Source: Pampus argenteus
Taxonomy: Eukaryota > Chordata > Actinopteri > Scombriformes > Stromateidae
Direction of reading: 5' to 3'
Assembly: GCA_036937835.1 (NCBI GenBank)
Contig: CM072864.1
Coordinates: 303,001-367,000 of the forward strand
DNA: 64,000 bases
The notes under the pieces are model-generated. The model was not told the origin of the DNA, made no database searches, and saw only the letters and a list, made by a program, of their open reading frames with translations. Of this stretch, positions 23,177 through 37,788 are shown piece after piece; positions within the stretch are counted from its first letter, which is position 1, and each line of letters begins with the position of its first letter. The translations under genes were made by a program, and so were the position numbers.

Positions 23177-26100
23177 CTTTGATGAAATGCAGTCAGTGAC
23201 TCTGGTTAATTAACATCCTGAGGACAGTCATGCTCCGGAGCCAGGCATTTCTGCAAGGTTGCAATTGCAGAAAAGTTTGAAGTCAGGGAATGTGCGTGGG
23301 AGCAGTGGGACAGTGTTTTCATTAATGTCAATAGGCCTTAAATTCTACCCGTCAGGTCCTGGTAGCAATATATCTGCATATACCGAGTGGCTCTGAGGGC
23401 GTTATCAGATTCAGCATGTCTGATCAAAAGCAGGGAGCAGCTGTTCTTGGTTTATAATGTGAACAGGAAGGACTTCAGGGTGATGCACACTGAAACACCA
23501 AAATCTCAGCTTTGTATGAATTTACTTGTGTTCATGGAAATGTTTAAAAGAGAAATACATGTATTTGTATGTTTTACAATTGCTTGGGGACAAAAGACTG
23601 TTTGGAAATGTCAGTTTCAGTTTATCCATCACAACACTTTATTCCAGAGAGAAACAACTGCAGAGTGCAATACTTGACGGTACACTTCAAATATGCATTT
23701 AAGAAATCCTCCAGTAATTTAGTGCATTTCCATAAAGCTGGGAATCATAATAGTTTAATGATCCAAATCTTTTATTAAATGTATATTAACATGTACATAT
23801 GCATATTCTGGGGCTCTACTGGAGTATATTTGCATGATTTCCAGTTAAACCACATTTATCTTATACTGACTTGCAGATTTTTCTCCTTCTGTACTCCAAA
23901 TGTCAACTTCTCACATCCATCCGTACATGTTGGAGCTGAATCACATCTGAAACACGAGTGAACAATGTGACAACACATGGAAACACCTTAGCAACCACCG
24001 TAGTAACTAAGGCTACAGAACGATGGTTTGAGCATGTGTGATGTTGAAAGGTAGAAAAAAAAAGCCACAAATGAGCATTCAGAGCAGGTTGAAGCCCCGG
24101 TGTTTGACTTGCACGCAGCATTTCTACGTACGCTCAAGTTTTGATATTTTGACCATCTTTAACACCAGAACAGGATATAACAAGACCACAAAAAGCTGAA
24201 TGTTTAATAAATTCAACAACATACTTTAGCTGATCTGAGGCATCATTATTTATTTGGGTCTCAGGCACTTGCATTATCAAGTTTACCCAACGTTATAAGG
24301 ACTAGGATGTTGATGAATGATTGAGTTGGAAAACATGCAACTAAAAATAAAGATTTCCATCTGTCAGAATCATAATGGCTACTTTTAGTTACTTAACATT
24401 TACCAGAGCATGTTTGTCTTGCATTTACCCAGAGTTTAATTTAAATAACTGATCAATAGCAGCCTGTCCACTTTACATACTAAATATGAGCCCGTTATAA
24501 CATGTGCACTAATTACATGCATTTAGTGTTTACTAGTTGTACTTTGGATATCTCACATCTACAGAAGGAACAGGCTGACTCCACGCACTGATCTGAGCTC
24601 TGACTACAACTTCTACTGAAATATTTACTGATGAGCCTGTATCGATCAAGTACAGTTCTGCAGAAATGCAAGTTCCCGGGATGAATTGAAAAGCATTTTC
24701 TGAATTAAATTGATGCAACTATATAATTGAAACAAAATTAATCAATTCTTGTAAATTGAATCAGGACAATGTTTTCAGTTTATGGATTCTTTAATCCAAA
24801 AAAAGTAAACAAAACAGTGAAAAAGAGGCTCTTTACAACTTCCCAGAGTCATGTGATATCTTAAAGTGTCTTTCTGGCCAAACAGTCCAAAAAACAAAAA
24901 TATCAATTCCTAGAAATGCACGACTAAATTTCAACACCAAAAAAATTTGTTAGAAGTGAAATGTCCAAATGGAATTTGGAAATGCTATTCAGTTATATGT
25001 AAAAGTAATTTCTAGGAAAGTTAAATATATCCAGTTTGATAACTAACAAGCAATTGAACAAAATATTTTTATAAAAGATTTGAAATACCTTCACAGTTAG
25101 CTATACATGAATTTAAAGAGCTTTCCTAAAACACAAGATAAAATGAAATTTCATTAGATAAAATAATGGAGACTCAATCGCAGAGGATTCAAAGAGCAGA
25201 TTTATTTTATGAACAGATAAATAGGAACAAACAAACAACAAAGATGTACAAAACTGATGAAATCAAAAATCACACTCAGGTAATTTAAAAGGCTATAAAA
25301 CAATATATTTATACTAAGAAACAAAAAGGAGACTATCAAAAAACAAAAGTCACTCTTGACAGAGGAAATCTAATGGCTATAAACAGTTCTCATTTTGTTC
25401 TGGCAAAAAGGTACACAAGGCCAAACTAGAAAGTACCAACATAAAACCTCTTTCAAGGCAGAACAAAAACTTACAAAATAACTTGCTTCAACTATGAAAG
25501 TAACAGAAAATCCTTCTGAAGGACAGGACAAAGGGGAACACAGAACTTATATTGACACACAGATGGGGAAACGAGAAGCAGGTGAGGATAATCAGTGATC
25601 ATGGCAGCAGGTGACACACATAGGAAGAGGAAGTGACCTGAAACGAGAGGATGGTAAAATTTCTAAAAGTAAAACAGGAAGTCGTGACACAAAATACAAG
25701 AACCCCCAACATCGCTATGTTGTGACAAGTAGTGCTGCAACTAAACTTTGGTTATTTCAGCCGACATCCAACATTAGAGTCATCTTTCATACTAATGTTA
25801 TGAAAAACGATGTATGACATGAACTAATGTTTGTATGTTGCAGGATGAACATGTTAATGGTCATGAGAACGTGTTGAATTGTGTGTGAACAGCCTGCAGA
25901 GGACAAGTGGTCACAAGTCAAAAGGGTCGAGAACAAAAACCTGTATACACATCCTTCCCTCCAAGAAATACGTCATCCCCACCCTGACAACCTGTTGCCA
26001 TGGGTAACCATCAAATCCCGTCAATCACTGCAGGGAGAAACAATGCTGTGATTGGTGGGCTGACAGACGGGGTTGCCATGACAATGCAAAGACCTGCTGA

Positions 26101-28421
26101 TGACTCAATGGAGAGCAGGCTTTAGTCTCCCGCAGGCTGCGATGGAGCCGCTCACTACCTTTTTGTGTTTGAGTTTAGTTATAAGAGGATTAACGGCCTG
26201 TTTCAATGGCTGCTAATAAGACTAATTGGACCAAATGAGAAATGAGATACAGAGAAGGAGGAGAGTAGAATTCATTTATTATGTGTTTTAGGTTTTTTTC
26301 TGGTATACTGCTAGCTGGGATGCAAAACGAACCAAACTGAAACACAGCGACAATTTGAGGTTCACCTTAAGAGGTTCACATGACCTGATAAATAATGCAT
26401 GTTCAAAGAACTATGCCCAGATTTACATTTGGTTCATTTAGTGTGTCTGGTTGTGCCTCCACTCTGTTGTCTATTTATGCTGCACAATTTGCAGCTTGAA
26501 TAAATTTACTTTCAGATTATGGACACATTTTTCGATCAATCAGGCAACTATGCAAACCACAGATTACAGTGCTTACAAAGCTCTGATTCCTGCCTGTGAC
26601 TGGGACCATTAATCCCAGTTCCTCCCCTCCCCTCAGACCAAACAGGACATTTAAAGACATTACTTTTTTTTCTCACTGACATTTTATAGACAAAAACATT
26701 TAAAATAAATCAATAAGATTAATCAGAAGATTAATCGATAATGAAAATAATCATTAGTTGCAGCCCTTAAACAGACATCCAGAGGTAACAAGGCAGGAAA
26801 CAAGTGATGCACTTTTATACCATCTTTGGCTGAAAGCTTATCTTTGTTGTTGAAGGGTATTCTGGGAAATGTATTCCCCATTGATCTTCTTTTCTTTCCT
26901 TCATCTTATTACAGTGGCTATCATTATATTTTGTTTTAATGTTGCAATTTAAAAATGCATTGATTATTCATATGTGTTTATCTTATAAACGTGCAGATAA
27001 TATTAAACACTTTGTAAAGTTTAGAAAGTTTTTTTACTTTTTAGTTTTTTAGTTTTAGTATTTCTGTGTCATGCCACTGCTATTTTCAAAACATAAGAAA
27101 TATAAGATAACCCCCCAGCATTCCTATTTATTTCACATGTGAACTTTGCCTTTGCAACTGTCTTCTGTGCATCATCCATATTTACAAAAATCAATATCTG
27201 TTTTTAGCTTATTAAGTACAAATAAAGAGCTTATTTTCTAACATTTAGACAGCACATTGGATAAATCTGCTTCCCTTCTTCTAGATTCAACAGTCAGTGG
27301 TGAAACACCAGATCTCAGCTGAACACACAGAGATATTTGTACCATATTTAGTTTTTATTATCAGCCCTTTTCTCAGAGCAAACACAGACTCTCTGAACAA
27401 ACAAATGTTCAACTTTTCATTTAAAAAAAACCTCATCAAACCCAGAGCTGTTTTTTTATCACAAATTCCTCCTGCAGTGAGCTTGTTTGAAACAGGCTGG
27501 ACAACATTAAAAAAATATTATTTACATAACTTAATGAGTGCAACAGACAACTGAAAACACATCAATAACACATTAATTATTCATGGTAGTTTATCAGTGT
27601 CCCAAAAGGCATAATTTGGGACATAGTTTGGTGCAGCAGTTTTAATATTCAGGGGTCACCAAGTCAAGTCTTAACTAAGTTGAGTCACAATTCCTCATGT
27701 TTGCATCTTCTAGTCTCCAGCTCTGAGTGTTACCATGACAACACAGGTCTCCTGATTGTAAGGACATAGTTATTTTAACCCAACCAAGTTTATTTTTCAA
27801 AAGTGATTTGTAATAATTTTGGACCAAAAATTGATAAATTGTTTATTCCAGATAAATACTGTATCTTCCAGTGAACTTTACACGGACCCTGGACCCCAGC
27901 GGTATAATCAAGCAGACGTGAAAAGGTTTAGAGTATGTTTGAAATGGTTTCTCCAAAAACTACCTTCTGATTCAGCAGGAACCTCAAAACCTCTCATAAA
28001 ATGAATGTGCTTCATATGTTACATATGCTATAGAAATAAAGATATTTTGTAGGAAATCATCTTTACTGGTTATTTCCGGTGCTTTTTTTACCTCAGCTGC
28101 AGGGTGTACCAGGCCTTTATTGGAAGCAGGCATATGAGGCCTTTATTTCTTATTCCCTCTGTTTGATAAGATAAGATAAGATAAGATAAGATGCCCTTCA
28201 CAATATATTCTGTTTCTCATGTGGCCCCATGGAAAAAATAAAGGTCCACACACACACAAAGAAACTCAGTCAGCTGTGTTAAGCAGAGACATGTGAATGA
28301 TTTTAAAGATACTCTAATGACGCTGCTGTAAGAACATTCCAGTAGTCAATCAACAGATAATTAATTACTTTAATAATCGTTAACGCAAAAATGTCATATG
28401 CCAATATTTGATGTATAGAAG

Positions 28422-28756
28422 TGCAGCTAATTATTATTTTCATGATCCATTAATCTGAGGATTATTACCCCTTTAATCGATTAGCTGTTTTGTTCATAAA
28501 ATGTCAAAAAAATGGTGAGAAATTTGGATCAATATTTCCTAAAGCACAAGTTGATGTCCTCAAATGTCTTGTTTGTTTGCAACTCAAAGATATTCAGTTT
28601 ATTGTCACAGAGGACTAAAGAAACCAGAAAATATTCACATTTAAGAAGATCAAAAAAAGCCTGCAAACTCAAAATGATTAATCATTTATCAAAATAGTTG
28701 GTGATTAATATTCTGCCTGTAGAGTAATGGATTAATCAAGTAATCACTGCAGCTCT
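28422..28756. repeat. TTAATCG-rich hAT-like non-autonomous element
   Basis: The ends are related by inversion: 'gtgcagctaattattatttt' at the left and 'attaatcaagtaatcactgc' plus 'agctc' at the right. The interior block 'tattcagtttattgtcacag' and 'agaaaatattcacattt' resembles an abundant teleost repeat. Terminal or partial relatives lie near 11200-11430, 26700-26768, 28990-29055, 31330-31410, 41600-41750 and 60985-61080. There is no coding capacity. Confidence 0.6.
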
Positions 28757-29503
28757 CGATCGTTCCAGATTAAAAAAAATTTAAGGATTTGCTGATTTTG
28801 CATTTAACATTTTGTCATTTGGTCACATGGTCTTATTCAAATTACTTAATTGCTGTAAGACAATCAAGCATTAGAGGACAATGACTCACACGTTTTATAC
28901 AGTTTTATATCACTGTATCTTTGAGTATTGGTAAGACATTTTAAAACATCACCTACAATCGGTTATTTTTCGGGCATTTTTTAGTGTTCTGACATTTTAT
29001 AGATTAAACGATTAATCAAGAAAAATAATCAGTAATGAAAATAATCATTTGTTGCAGCTGAGCAGGTAGTGCACAATGATTGGAGGTAGTGTAAGGTGGG
29101 TTTTTACAGCTTTTTCTCTGAAAACAGCTGCCTGCTGCAGCACAAATTGATGCTGATAAACAATGACATGAAACTACGAGATCAACATATTACACAGATC
29201 AGACATTATTATAAAAATATTGATTATAACTGCTTTAAATGGTCTAAAGAGAGAAGTTGAACTGAAATTAACTAAGTGAAGTAAAAAGTTCAGAGTCAAA
29301 CTGGAGCAGATTGAGTCTTCAGCATCTAAAGCTGCGCTGATCATTAGCATCTGAGCTAACACACACACACACACACACAGTGTGTACACACATTCCATCA
29401 GCTGTTTGACTCATTACTGTGTTAACTACCAGCCAGCGCACAAACACACACACAAGATCGTCTTTGTAATCATTGCATGCTACACAACAGGAGTCCTGGC
29501 AAC

Positions 29504-29504
<1 letters not shown>

Positions 29505-29555
<51 letters not shown>

Positions 29556-29654
29556 AATAGAGAGACAGAGAGAGAGAGAGAGAGAGACACAGAGAGAGAG
29601 AGAGACAGAAAGAGAGAAGAAGTGAAATAGAGAGACAGAGAGAGAGAGAGAGAG
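29505..29654. repeat. Compound (GT)n-(GA)n microsatellite
   Basis: A (GT)n run passes into imperfect GA repeats with ACA and AAAT interruptions. The purine-rich strand is +, so this is a candidate for unusual DNA structure. It is non-coding. Confidence 0.95.
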
Positions 29655-29786
29655 GTTTCATTAAAAAGCTCTTTTGTGGTTTTGAGATGCTAATCTTTCT
29701 ATTATCAGCAGGATAAAAGGGAGTTTAGTTGCTTAAAGACAAACAAATGACTTCTGGCACACACACCATACATGGCTAATGAGCGC

Positions 29787-29788
<2 letters not shown>

Positions 29789-29848
<60 letters not shown>
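29789..29848. repeat. (GT)n microsatellite
   Basis: A pure run of about 30 GT dinucleotides. Confidence 0.95.
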
Positions 29849-29850
<2 letters not shown>

Positions 29851-30751
29851 TTCTGACAGAAATGTCTAAATCTGTTCTCACAGCTATATGAACACCTGAA
29901 GAAGAAATCGCATCATGTCAGCTTACACACAGAGGCCAACAGATGATGTCACTCTGTGGGCTCAAAAAGCCAAATCAACGCGGCTGAGCCTCAAATGTGT
30001 AAATAATGAATATTTCACATAAATGGTATTTTAACGGCACTTTCTGAAAATATTTAAAGCTCCAATAATCAATATTATTCTATAAATACAGCTAATTAAG
30101 TGATTATGTCACTTATGTAAAGTGGTCTCTTTCCCTCAGCTCTGTGGCACATTTTAGTCTCTTGAAAATGAAGTAGAAGAGGAACAAGAAAAGGACAAGA
30201 AGAAGAAAAAGAACAAGAATAAAAAGAAAAAGAAAGAAGAGGAAGAAGACTTCATACAAGAACATTATGAACAGTATTTCCCTGTCAGGAAGGAGAACAC
30301 TGCTTACTGTACTGTCTGTTACAGTGTATGGTCTCTCTGTGTTTACCAGAAAATCTGCAACTGTTCTTATTTAATCAGCTATTTTTAATATTTTTAATTG
30401 TAGTTAAAATTTAAGACTTCTGATCAACCCTATAAACTTCAAGTAGTTTTATTAGATTTAGTTCTACTTCTCCAGCGATCTGAATGCATCACCTGACTCC
30501 CATACTTACTTCTGGCATGACGGCCGTCTGTGTGAACTGGTAACCAGCGTTCATTAAGCTGATAGACAACAACAACCTCCTCCTGACAATTTATTCCTCT
30601 TTTTTTTATCTCCAGTCACTTTCTTTTTTAGTTTAGTTTTAGTTCAAATCCCATCTGTCACAGTCTCCCTCTTTCTCTCTCATCCGTCTTTATTCTGATT
30701 GCTCAAGAGAAAATTCAATTAATCATTTTGTAAGTACACATTACAATCTCA

Positions 30752-30990
30752 TTAAAGGATGGTTCTTTCTCTGTTTCTCTTCTTGTCAACCAATCTCATG
30801 TTTGGATCCAAACCAACAATGATCTGATCTACTAGCAGGTACTGTTTGTGTTTTAGAGCCTGATATATGTTATCCCTCTGTGCTGTTAAACTATTAAAAA
30901 TACATCAGCGCTGCACTGGGTCACATGTTCCTTTATCATGAAGAGTTTGGTAACAATCGTTTAGAAATGGCTCCAAAGCTGCGATCAGCT
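30752..30990 (-). repeat. Dispersed repeat family A, copy 3 (inverted)
   Basis: The complement shows 'ggagccatttctaaac', 'catgtgacccagtgcagcgc', 'ggtttggatccaaacatgag' and a terminal CCTTTAAT in the same order as 9018-9245. It is the best second full-length copy of this unclassified family in the window. Confidence 0.7.
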
Positions 30991-31012
30991 CGTTGACTCA
31001 CGATTTGAAGCC

Positions 31013-31467
31013 TTGAGTTTACATTTTGACTTTGGCCATCGTGGAGTTTTGGAGCCAGAAGTGACCATATTTGGACGAGAGGGTGGAGCTAATAATAGCT
31101 GCTGGCTCGGTTAGCACAGTATATGGTTAACTGTGATAATGCTAATGCTAAAGCTGATTTTGGCTAATGATACACAGACTTTAAACCATTAAAATAAATT
31201 GTACTTAACTTACCGGAAAACCTGAACAGCCAACTCCTTCAAGAGTTTTAGTTCAACTGAACGCTGTACAGGACGACAATGTTTCAATTAACGAATTTAA
31301 CAAACTGAATATTTAATGTTGAGAATAAATTAGCCTTAACATAAAATATGTTGCCAATGAAAATGATCAACTAAAACCTGACTTGACTTATCGATTTATC
31401 GTTGCAGCTCTAGTTGTAAGAACACAGGATTCACTTTCACCTTAAAACCACCTGTACATTATAATGA

Positions 31468-31510
<43 letters not shown>

Positions 31511-34500
31511 TTGACAAGCAGGACGAGTGTCTGTGTGTGTGAATACGCCCACTTGTTTATATAATCCAGTATGAATAAACATGAGATGATTTATGAATAA
31601 ACATGGTCAACGCTGTGAAGACACACACACACACAGAGCGCTGGGAACTTTCAGTGCATCATGAATATTCATGCAGCAGCGCTCTCATTGGTTCTCACAC
31701 TGGTCGTGTTTTCCTCTCCGTCAGACTGACAGCTCTCGGGCTGATTGACACTCGTCCTGCTAATCTTCTCCTCTTTAGTGTTTTAATTTCTCCTGTCCTT
31801 TCTTTCCTCTCTTCTCTCCTCCTTCCCTGTCATCAATCCTTGCTCCTTAAAGGTCACATATCCTGCACATGTCCAGCTCTGTATTTCTATTCTGTCTATA
31901 CTGGAATATCTCTGCATGGTTTCCAGTTAAAACCTCCTTATTGATCTTATCCTGGTCCTTTCTGCAGCCCCTCAGTTCAGCCTCTGTCTGAAACAGGACG
32001 TTTAGCTCCTGTCTCTTTAAGACCCGCCTCCTGATATTCTTTACATGAGCACATAACATAAACTGATAGATTTACTTATTAAAGACCATGTTATGTGCTG
32101 ATCTGAACATCTTACAGTGTAAAATGAACTTCTCAGCGCCTTCTTTTTAGATCTTATGTACACTGTTGTATAAATCTTGTATTTGTCCTGTTTTAGTTTA
32201 CAGAGCAGGCGTCTCGGGTCACTGTATGCACTGTTTTCTGCTGGAGCTGGGATGGCTCAACATCATGAGATGGACAACAAATTTAATTTGGAGGTAAGCA
32301 AAACAGGAAAATCACGTGTCATGATGCCCAGAACAAAGTAGACAAAGTTGTTGACTTATTCACAGACCATTTTGTTTGTACACCCCTTGTTGTTTCAGAG
32401 AATACTGCGCTGTGCCTTCTGCAGAGGCCCATGCCACGGTTCGGGTTAGGGTTTCAACCTGACCAGAGACAGAGTTCCAGCACACAAAGTGTCACCTGTG
32501 TGATCTGGTCAAAAATGAAATGCACTTTTTGTTTTATTGTCCATTTTTTCACAATCTCAGATACAAGCTTCTCCTTAAATGTCTGCAGAATGTCCTGGTT
32601 TGTTTTCTGTCTGATGGATGTAGGCTCAGTTTGTGTTAAATGCTTACCAACAGTAGCTTTATGGTTGATGTATTAACAGCACAGATATGCCTAAATATGC
32701 CTGTACATTGTAATGCCCACGACATATATTATTTCTTCTTTCACTCTCGTTATGTTATTGCACCTGTTTGTTATGTCTTGAATTTGCTCTTTAAGAGCTG
32801 TGAAATCATTTCATAACTAGATCAGAAATTTCTGGTGGAAAAACTTCATATGACATTGTTTATTTACTGAAATACCAAAATACATAAAAGATTTAGAAAT
32901 GCTGCCTACCACCTACGCATCATTTTGCATTACAAAGCTAATATCATCAAATTAAATGACAGCGATCCCAGAAAGAACAGAAGAGCCGGCTCTGCAGGTG
33001 AGCAACGCCCCCGTGTGGCTGTGCTTAAACTTGTATGTATCATGTATCATAGTTTTGTATACTAGTATATATTTTCTTTTTTTGTCTGATCTATTAACAC
33101 CTCCCGTCAGGCTCCCTGTGTAGCGGGAAGAGAAGATGAAGAGACACTGATCTGAGCTCTTTTTTAATGACATAAACAGCTGGACAGTCTGATACATCAG
33201 CCTATCATCCATCAATAATTAAAATGTCATTAAAAACTAAAGGGAACATTGTATTGTATTGTACATGTGCTGAAGATATTTCCAGCCAGTGTCATTCCCC
33301 GTTTGTTGAGCCTCTACAGACTGAAACACTAAATATCAAATGGTTTCACTGACTAACTGTCAGTGTCAAGAAAAATGTGGTACAAACCGAACAAAAAGGC
33401 AAAGTTAAAAAAATAAATTACAAGCCACATTCGGCTTCTGTCTCCTCTCACATGAACACTTCTAACATGTGGCGAAAACAAACAGCTGTAATTTATTGCT
33501 TTATTTTTAACAGTCAGATGAAAAAAGGAGCTGTTGCCTGTATTCAGACACAAACCAACACAGGCTGCATTCACATCACGTCAAAGTGGCACAAAGTCAC
33601 CAAGTGACTCAGATCAGAGTGTCGTAACAGATCTGAGCGATCGCCGTCAGCACCTTTAGATCAGATTTCATGTTTTAAAGTCTCACTTGTCATCATCATT
33701 CAACAATGCTAACAATAAACATGGAGAGCAACAACAGCGACGCTCGAGTGAGTCACACCAGCTGGACGTTTATGGGAAGCTTCTATTCGTGCTTAACTGG
33801 AAGGAACTTATCGTAGCCGTTGTTCTTGTGCGCCCCATGTTTCAGTTCAGTCTGTGCATGTGCAGCAGTTTAGTTTAGTTTACCACAGCAGAGCATTTAA
33901 CCTTTATTTAAACAGGAAGTCTATTAAGATGCATCATCTCTTCATGGATGTATTAGTGGTGACTAACAGTACTGCAGCCTCCGTTATAAAAGGGACAGGA
34001 CACCGAAAAACTGAAAACTAGTTCATGATTTTTGAATCCATGAAACTTTCCCAGAGGCTAGAAAGAGAATTAAAAGATACGGTAATAATAACTGCGGGCC
34101 TAATGGGAATACACAGGCAGGACCAGCGGGAAAAACACAGATATGCACAACCTAAAAGATTTTAAATGTTTGAGCTCATGTGCTAGCAGTCTTCATTCAA
34201 ATGAATGCGACACACTAGTCTTGTGTGATTGGACGAATGGATCAAGTCCATCACCAGTTGATATTTTGGTGATTTTTGACTAGTTTACTATACGAGTATG
34301 ACATTAGCAGCATGTCGATCTCACAGTGACGGAGTCAACCTCTAACATGCAGCTAACTAGAGGAAATGTCCACTAGCTGTGATGCTAATTAATCTCAGAC
34401 AGCACCATTTCAGATAGTCACTAACACTTAGCACAATCAAATGGGATTTTACATACATATTTGTAATATTTTAGCTTAAATCCACAGAGATTAACAAGGT

Positions 34501-35876
34501 GCAAAGTAGCATCACGGCTAGCAGACATTTTCTCTAGTTAGCTACAGCTAGAAGTTACTGTGAGATGTGTGCGACAGTGTGAACAGTTCAGGCTAAATGT
34601 CAGTAGATCAAGGTCCTGTGTTTTGTTAGCAACAATGGCTAACCTGACTGACCAGGCTCACTTAAGGTGGAAAGTCAAATATCTGACTGTGGCCAACCCT
34701 CGTTTGCAGTTCCTTTAATACTTACTAGAGACACCTAGTCAAAATGGCAGCGGAAAACAGATGTGATGGGTCCTGCAGGTATTTTGGTCATTAACCAGTA
34801 CCAGGTGTAGGTGTATGTTGGTATCAAATGTTCAAACTATCATTATCATGTAGGCTAAAGTTTACTGAAATCCTGAAAATATAGTTTGTGTGTTGCAGCT
34901 TTGTTGGACTTAGAAATAACTTCAGTGTCTCTTAGATTCTACACATTTATATAAATGAATGAACTTGATTTCTGGAGTTTAAAAACCTGGTAGTAAGTTT
35001 AATCTGCTGGGTTTTAGCAGTTTAATTCATTTTTAAAAAGGTAGATACAGAACATAACATAAACTACATCAACCTGCTGATGAAGGCAGGAGCTGCTCTG
35101 TGTTCACTATCCTCTAAAACCACAATCATCACAGTAAATGTACTGTGGTGTATAGTAGAAACGCTATACTGGTACATCTCTAGGTGATGGCACTAGATGA
35201 AAAGTCAGCTATTACAATTCATCTTCTGGCAAATAAACACATTTAACAAATTCCATCCATTAGTCAAGATGTGTCAATAAAGAAATAAAAAGGCAACCTC
35301 ATGGTGGCGCTAAAGGAAAAATCAGAGTATCACCAGAATCATTCGAATACATCGTCTGGGGAAGATGTTGAGATACAGAACCAGGACCAAGCGCTCATCT
35401 GTGTTTCTGGAAGAATCTTCCTTATTTAACTATCGCCCTGTGAAACTTATTTTCAGCTGATAAGACGTCAACATGAACCCAGTCTTAATCTCCTGAAGCT
35501 TCAGATGCAAAAACACTAAATAAAATAAAACACACTTCTATCTCATCTATTAAATGAAATAAAGATAAAAAAAACACTTCTGCCTCACTAGCATCCTCTA
35601 CAGCAGTGGTCTCCAACCCCTGGGATGTGGACCAACACCAGGCCACTGAACACTGACTACTGGGACACACGGACACGACATGATCACACAAACGAATAAT
35701 AATAATTATAGAATATTACAGGCTATAATTGTCTGTTTTTGCTGTAATAACCTTGAACTCGGTGCAGTCTGTCTGCGACTTCACGTCAGCTGTTTCCTGT
35801 GTGCAGTGATCAGACAGTCATGTGACACAAAGCTCACAGGTCCGATCCTGACAGCAGCTTGTCTCTCAACTGTCTA
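31013..35876. other. Gene-free interval downstream of mrgbp
   Basis: No exons are recognised. It holds a (GT)n run at 31469-31506, and dispersed-repeat-like sequence at about 31850-32260 ('tttccagttaaaacc', also near 23840). The part nearest 35876 should include the mrgbp 3' untranslated region; I see no clear canonical AATAAA for the minus strand close to the stop codon. Confidence 0.45.
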
Positions 35877-36880
35877 TCAGGTGCGTCTCCTCTTGGCTCC
35901 TCCCGGACTCGCAGGGTTGGAGGAAGACAGCAGCTTCTCCGCCGCTCGACTCCTCTTCCTCTTCTCTGCCTCCTTCCCTCCTGCTCCTCCTCCTCCTCCT
36001 CCTGCCACTGCTCCTCCCTCACTGCCCCCTTTCTCCTTGTCTCGCTCTCTCTCTTTGTCACGACTGCTGCTCGTTCGCTCTGACATCTTCACTGAGGAGT
36101 TACTGCCTGAAAGACAGGAACCATTGGATCAAACATCACTAACAACTGACCCGAAAGAAAGAAAGTGGTTTTTGTATTAAATAACATGAGAAAAAGTGGA
36201 CGTTTACAGTGTTTCATAGCATTTTTCATAGCATGTGGGATAAAAGTTAAATCTTTTGAGGCAGAGAAAACAACAGAAAACACAAATCTGAAGCTGCAGC
36301 ATCCCCTGACTCAGCCGTTTCCGTCACATATCAAGCAGGAAACGTGAAGCCAGTTTAATCCCATAAAACAGTTCAGCATTCATACCATAACATGTATAAA
36401 CATGTATAAACATGTTATGGTAAAACAAGAGGTAACTGTCTCTACAGCCTTTATGTGGAGGAAACTGCCCAAACAACATAAAAGCCCCTCAGGTGATGGC
36501 ATTGCTAAACAAATAAAACATGCTATATGTTCTTAACATGCATTTATGAACATGATGTAACGTTTGGCTCTGAATGCTGGCAGGAAAGCTTAAAATTATA
36601 ATTAGATTTCCACATCAATATTTTATCAATGCCATCATCATAAACGCATCCCCACAAGCTCATGTTGGTAGTGAGAAAATCAGAACTGTATTGCTTTAAT
36701 AAAATTATATCATATTCAGACCATCTCATCATCAACCACAAACACAGGAGCATTTGCATCCACCATGTTTTCTTCTATCTCATGTGATTATTAAGATACT
36801 TTCACCTTCTTCATGTGTCGCGGGAGGTTCTCTCTCCATCCTGAACTCTTCTTTGTGGTCCTCCTCTGAGCACAGCTTCC

Positions 36881-36948
<68 letters not shown>

Positions 36949-37636
36949 TTAACATGGCTGTAGGCTCATTCAGACGTCCCTGATGGTCCCCTCTCTGTGA
37001 TGAGCGGCTTGGTTGTAAGAAGCTGTAAGTCGTATCTGATTATTTCTGACATCTGTGACTTCAAGTGATGATATCAAAACTAGAAATACCCCCTTGAAGT
37101 TATATGTGTGCCCTCCTGTCAAATTGCAGTTTACATCCATGTCCATCCAGACTCATAATGTGACCCAGTGTAGCCATGTGACTCACTGACATGTTTTTAA
37201 TAGTTTAACAATAGAGGAAGAAGAAGATATATTAGACTAATACTAACACAGTACATGTTAATAGATCAGTTCATTGATAGTTTGGATCCAAACATTAGAT
37301 TTGTTGACAAGAAGAAAAATATAGAAAATCATCAGAATGGTCCTTTAATTACATCCCTACGTGTATACATTTATATCACGGTGTAATATCGACATGATGC
37401 TTATAACTGCATTTCTTGCCTTGTTTCCCTTCTGGTTAACTGCATTTCATCGTCTCAGTACTTTGATCAGTGACAAGGTTGAATTGAATCAGCTGTAAAC
37501 AAACAAACAAACAAAAACAAACAACATCTGCTTCAGGTGCAGCTCTCACCTTCTTTCACCTCCTGGATGATGTCATCGGGCAAAGAGAAGCTCTTCTCTG
37601 TGTTTGGAAATGGTAAAATCTCTGACTCGTGCTGCG

Positions 37637-37708
<72 letters not shown>

Positions 37709-37753
37709 CAGTACTAAAGGTCTGAATGGTGCTGCAGCTCAGCAGTGTGTGTA

Positions 37754-37788
<35 letters not shown>

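Larger units (their letters stand above)
21061..28421. other. Gene-free interval with repeat fragments
   Basis: I find no exon or protein match over about 7 kb. It contains L2 tail fragments (listed separately), a hAT-type terminal piece near 26700-26768 (TTAATCG-rich, ending 'agttgcagccc'), an A-rich repeat-like stretch at about 25100-25740 and a short (ATAAG)n run at 28168-28191. Confidence 0.5.
28757..30751. other. Non-coding interval dominated by simple repeats
   Basis: No gene. It holds a (CA)n run near 29361-29380, a compound GT/GA repeat at 29505-29654, a (GT)n run at 29789-29848 and a purine-rich (AAG/GAA) stretch at 30170-30250. Confidence 0.55.

Noticed and set aside
35680..36180. 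166-codon plus-strand frame with Ser/Pro-rich sequence
   Set aside because: It is the antisense of mrgbp exon 5, whose minus-strand frame, splice site and C-terminus match the MRGBP family.
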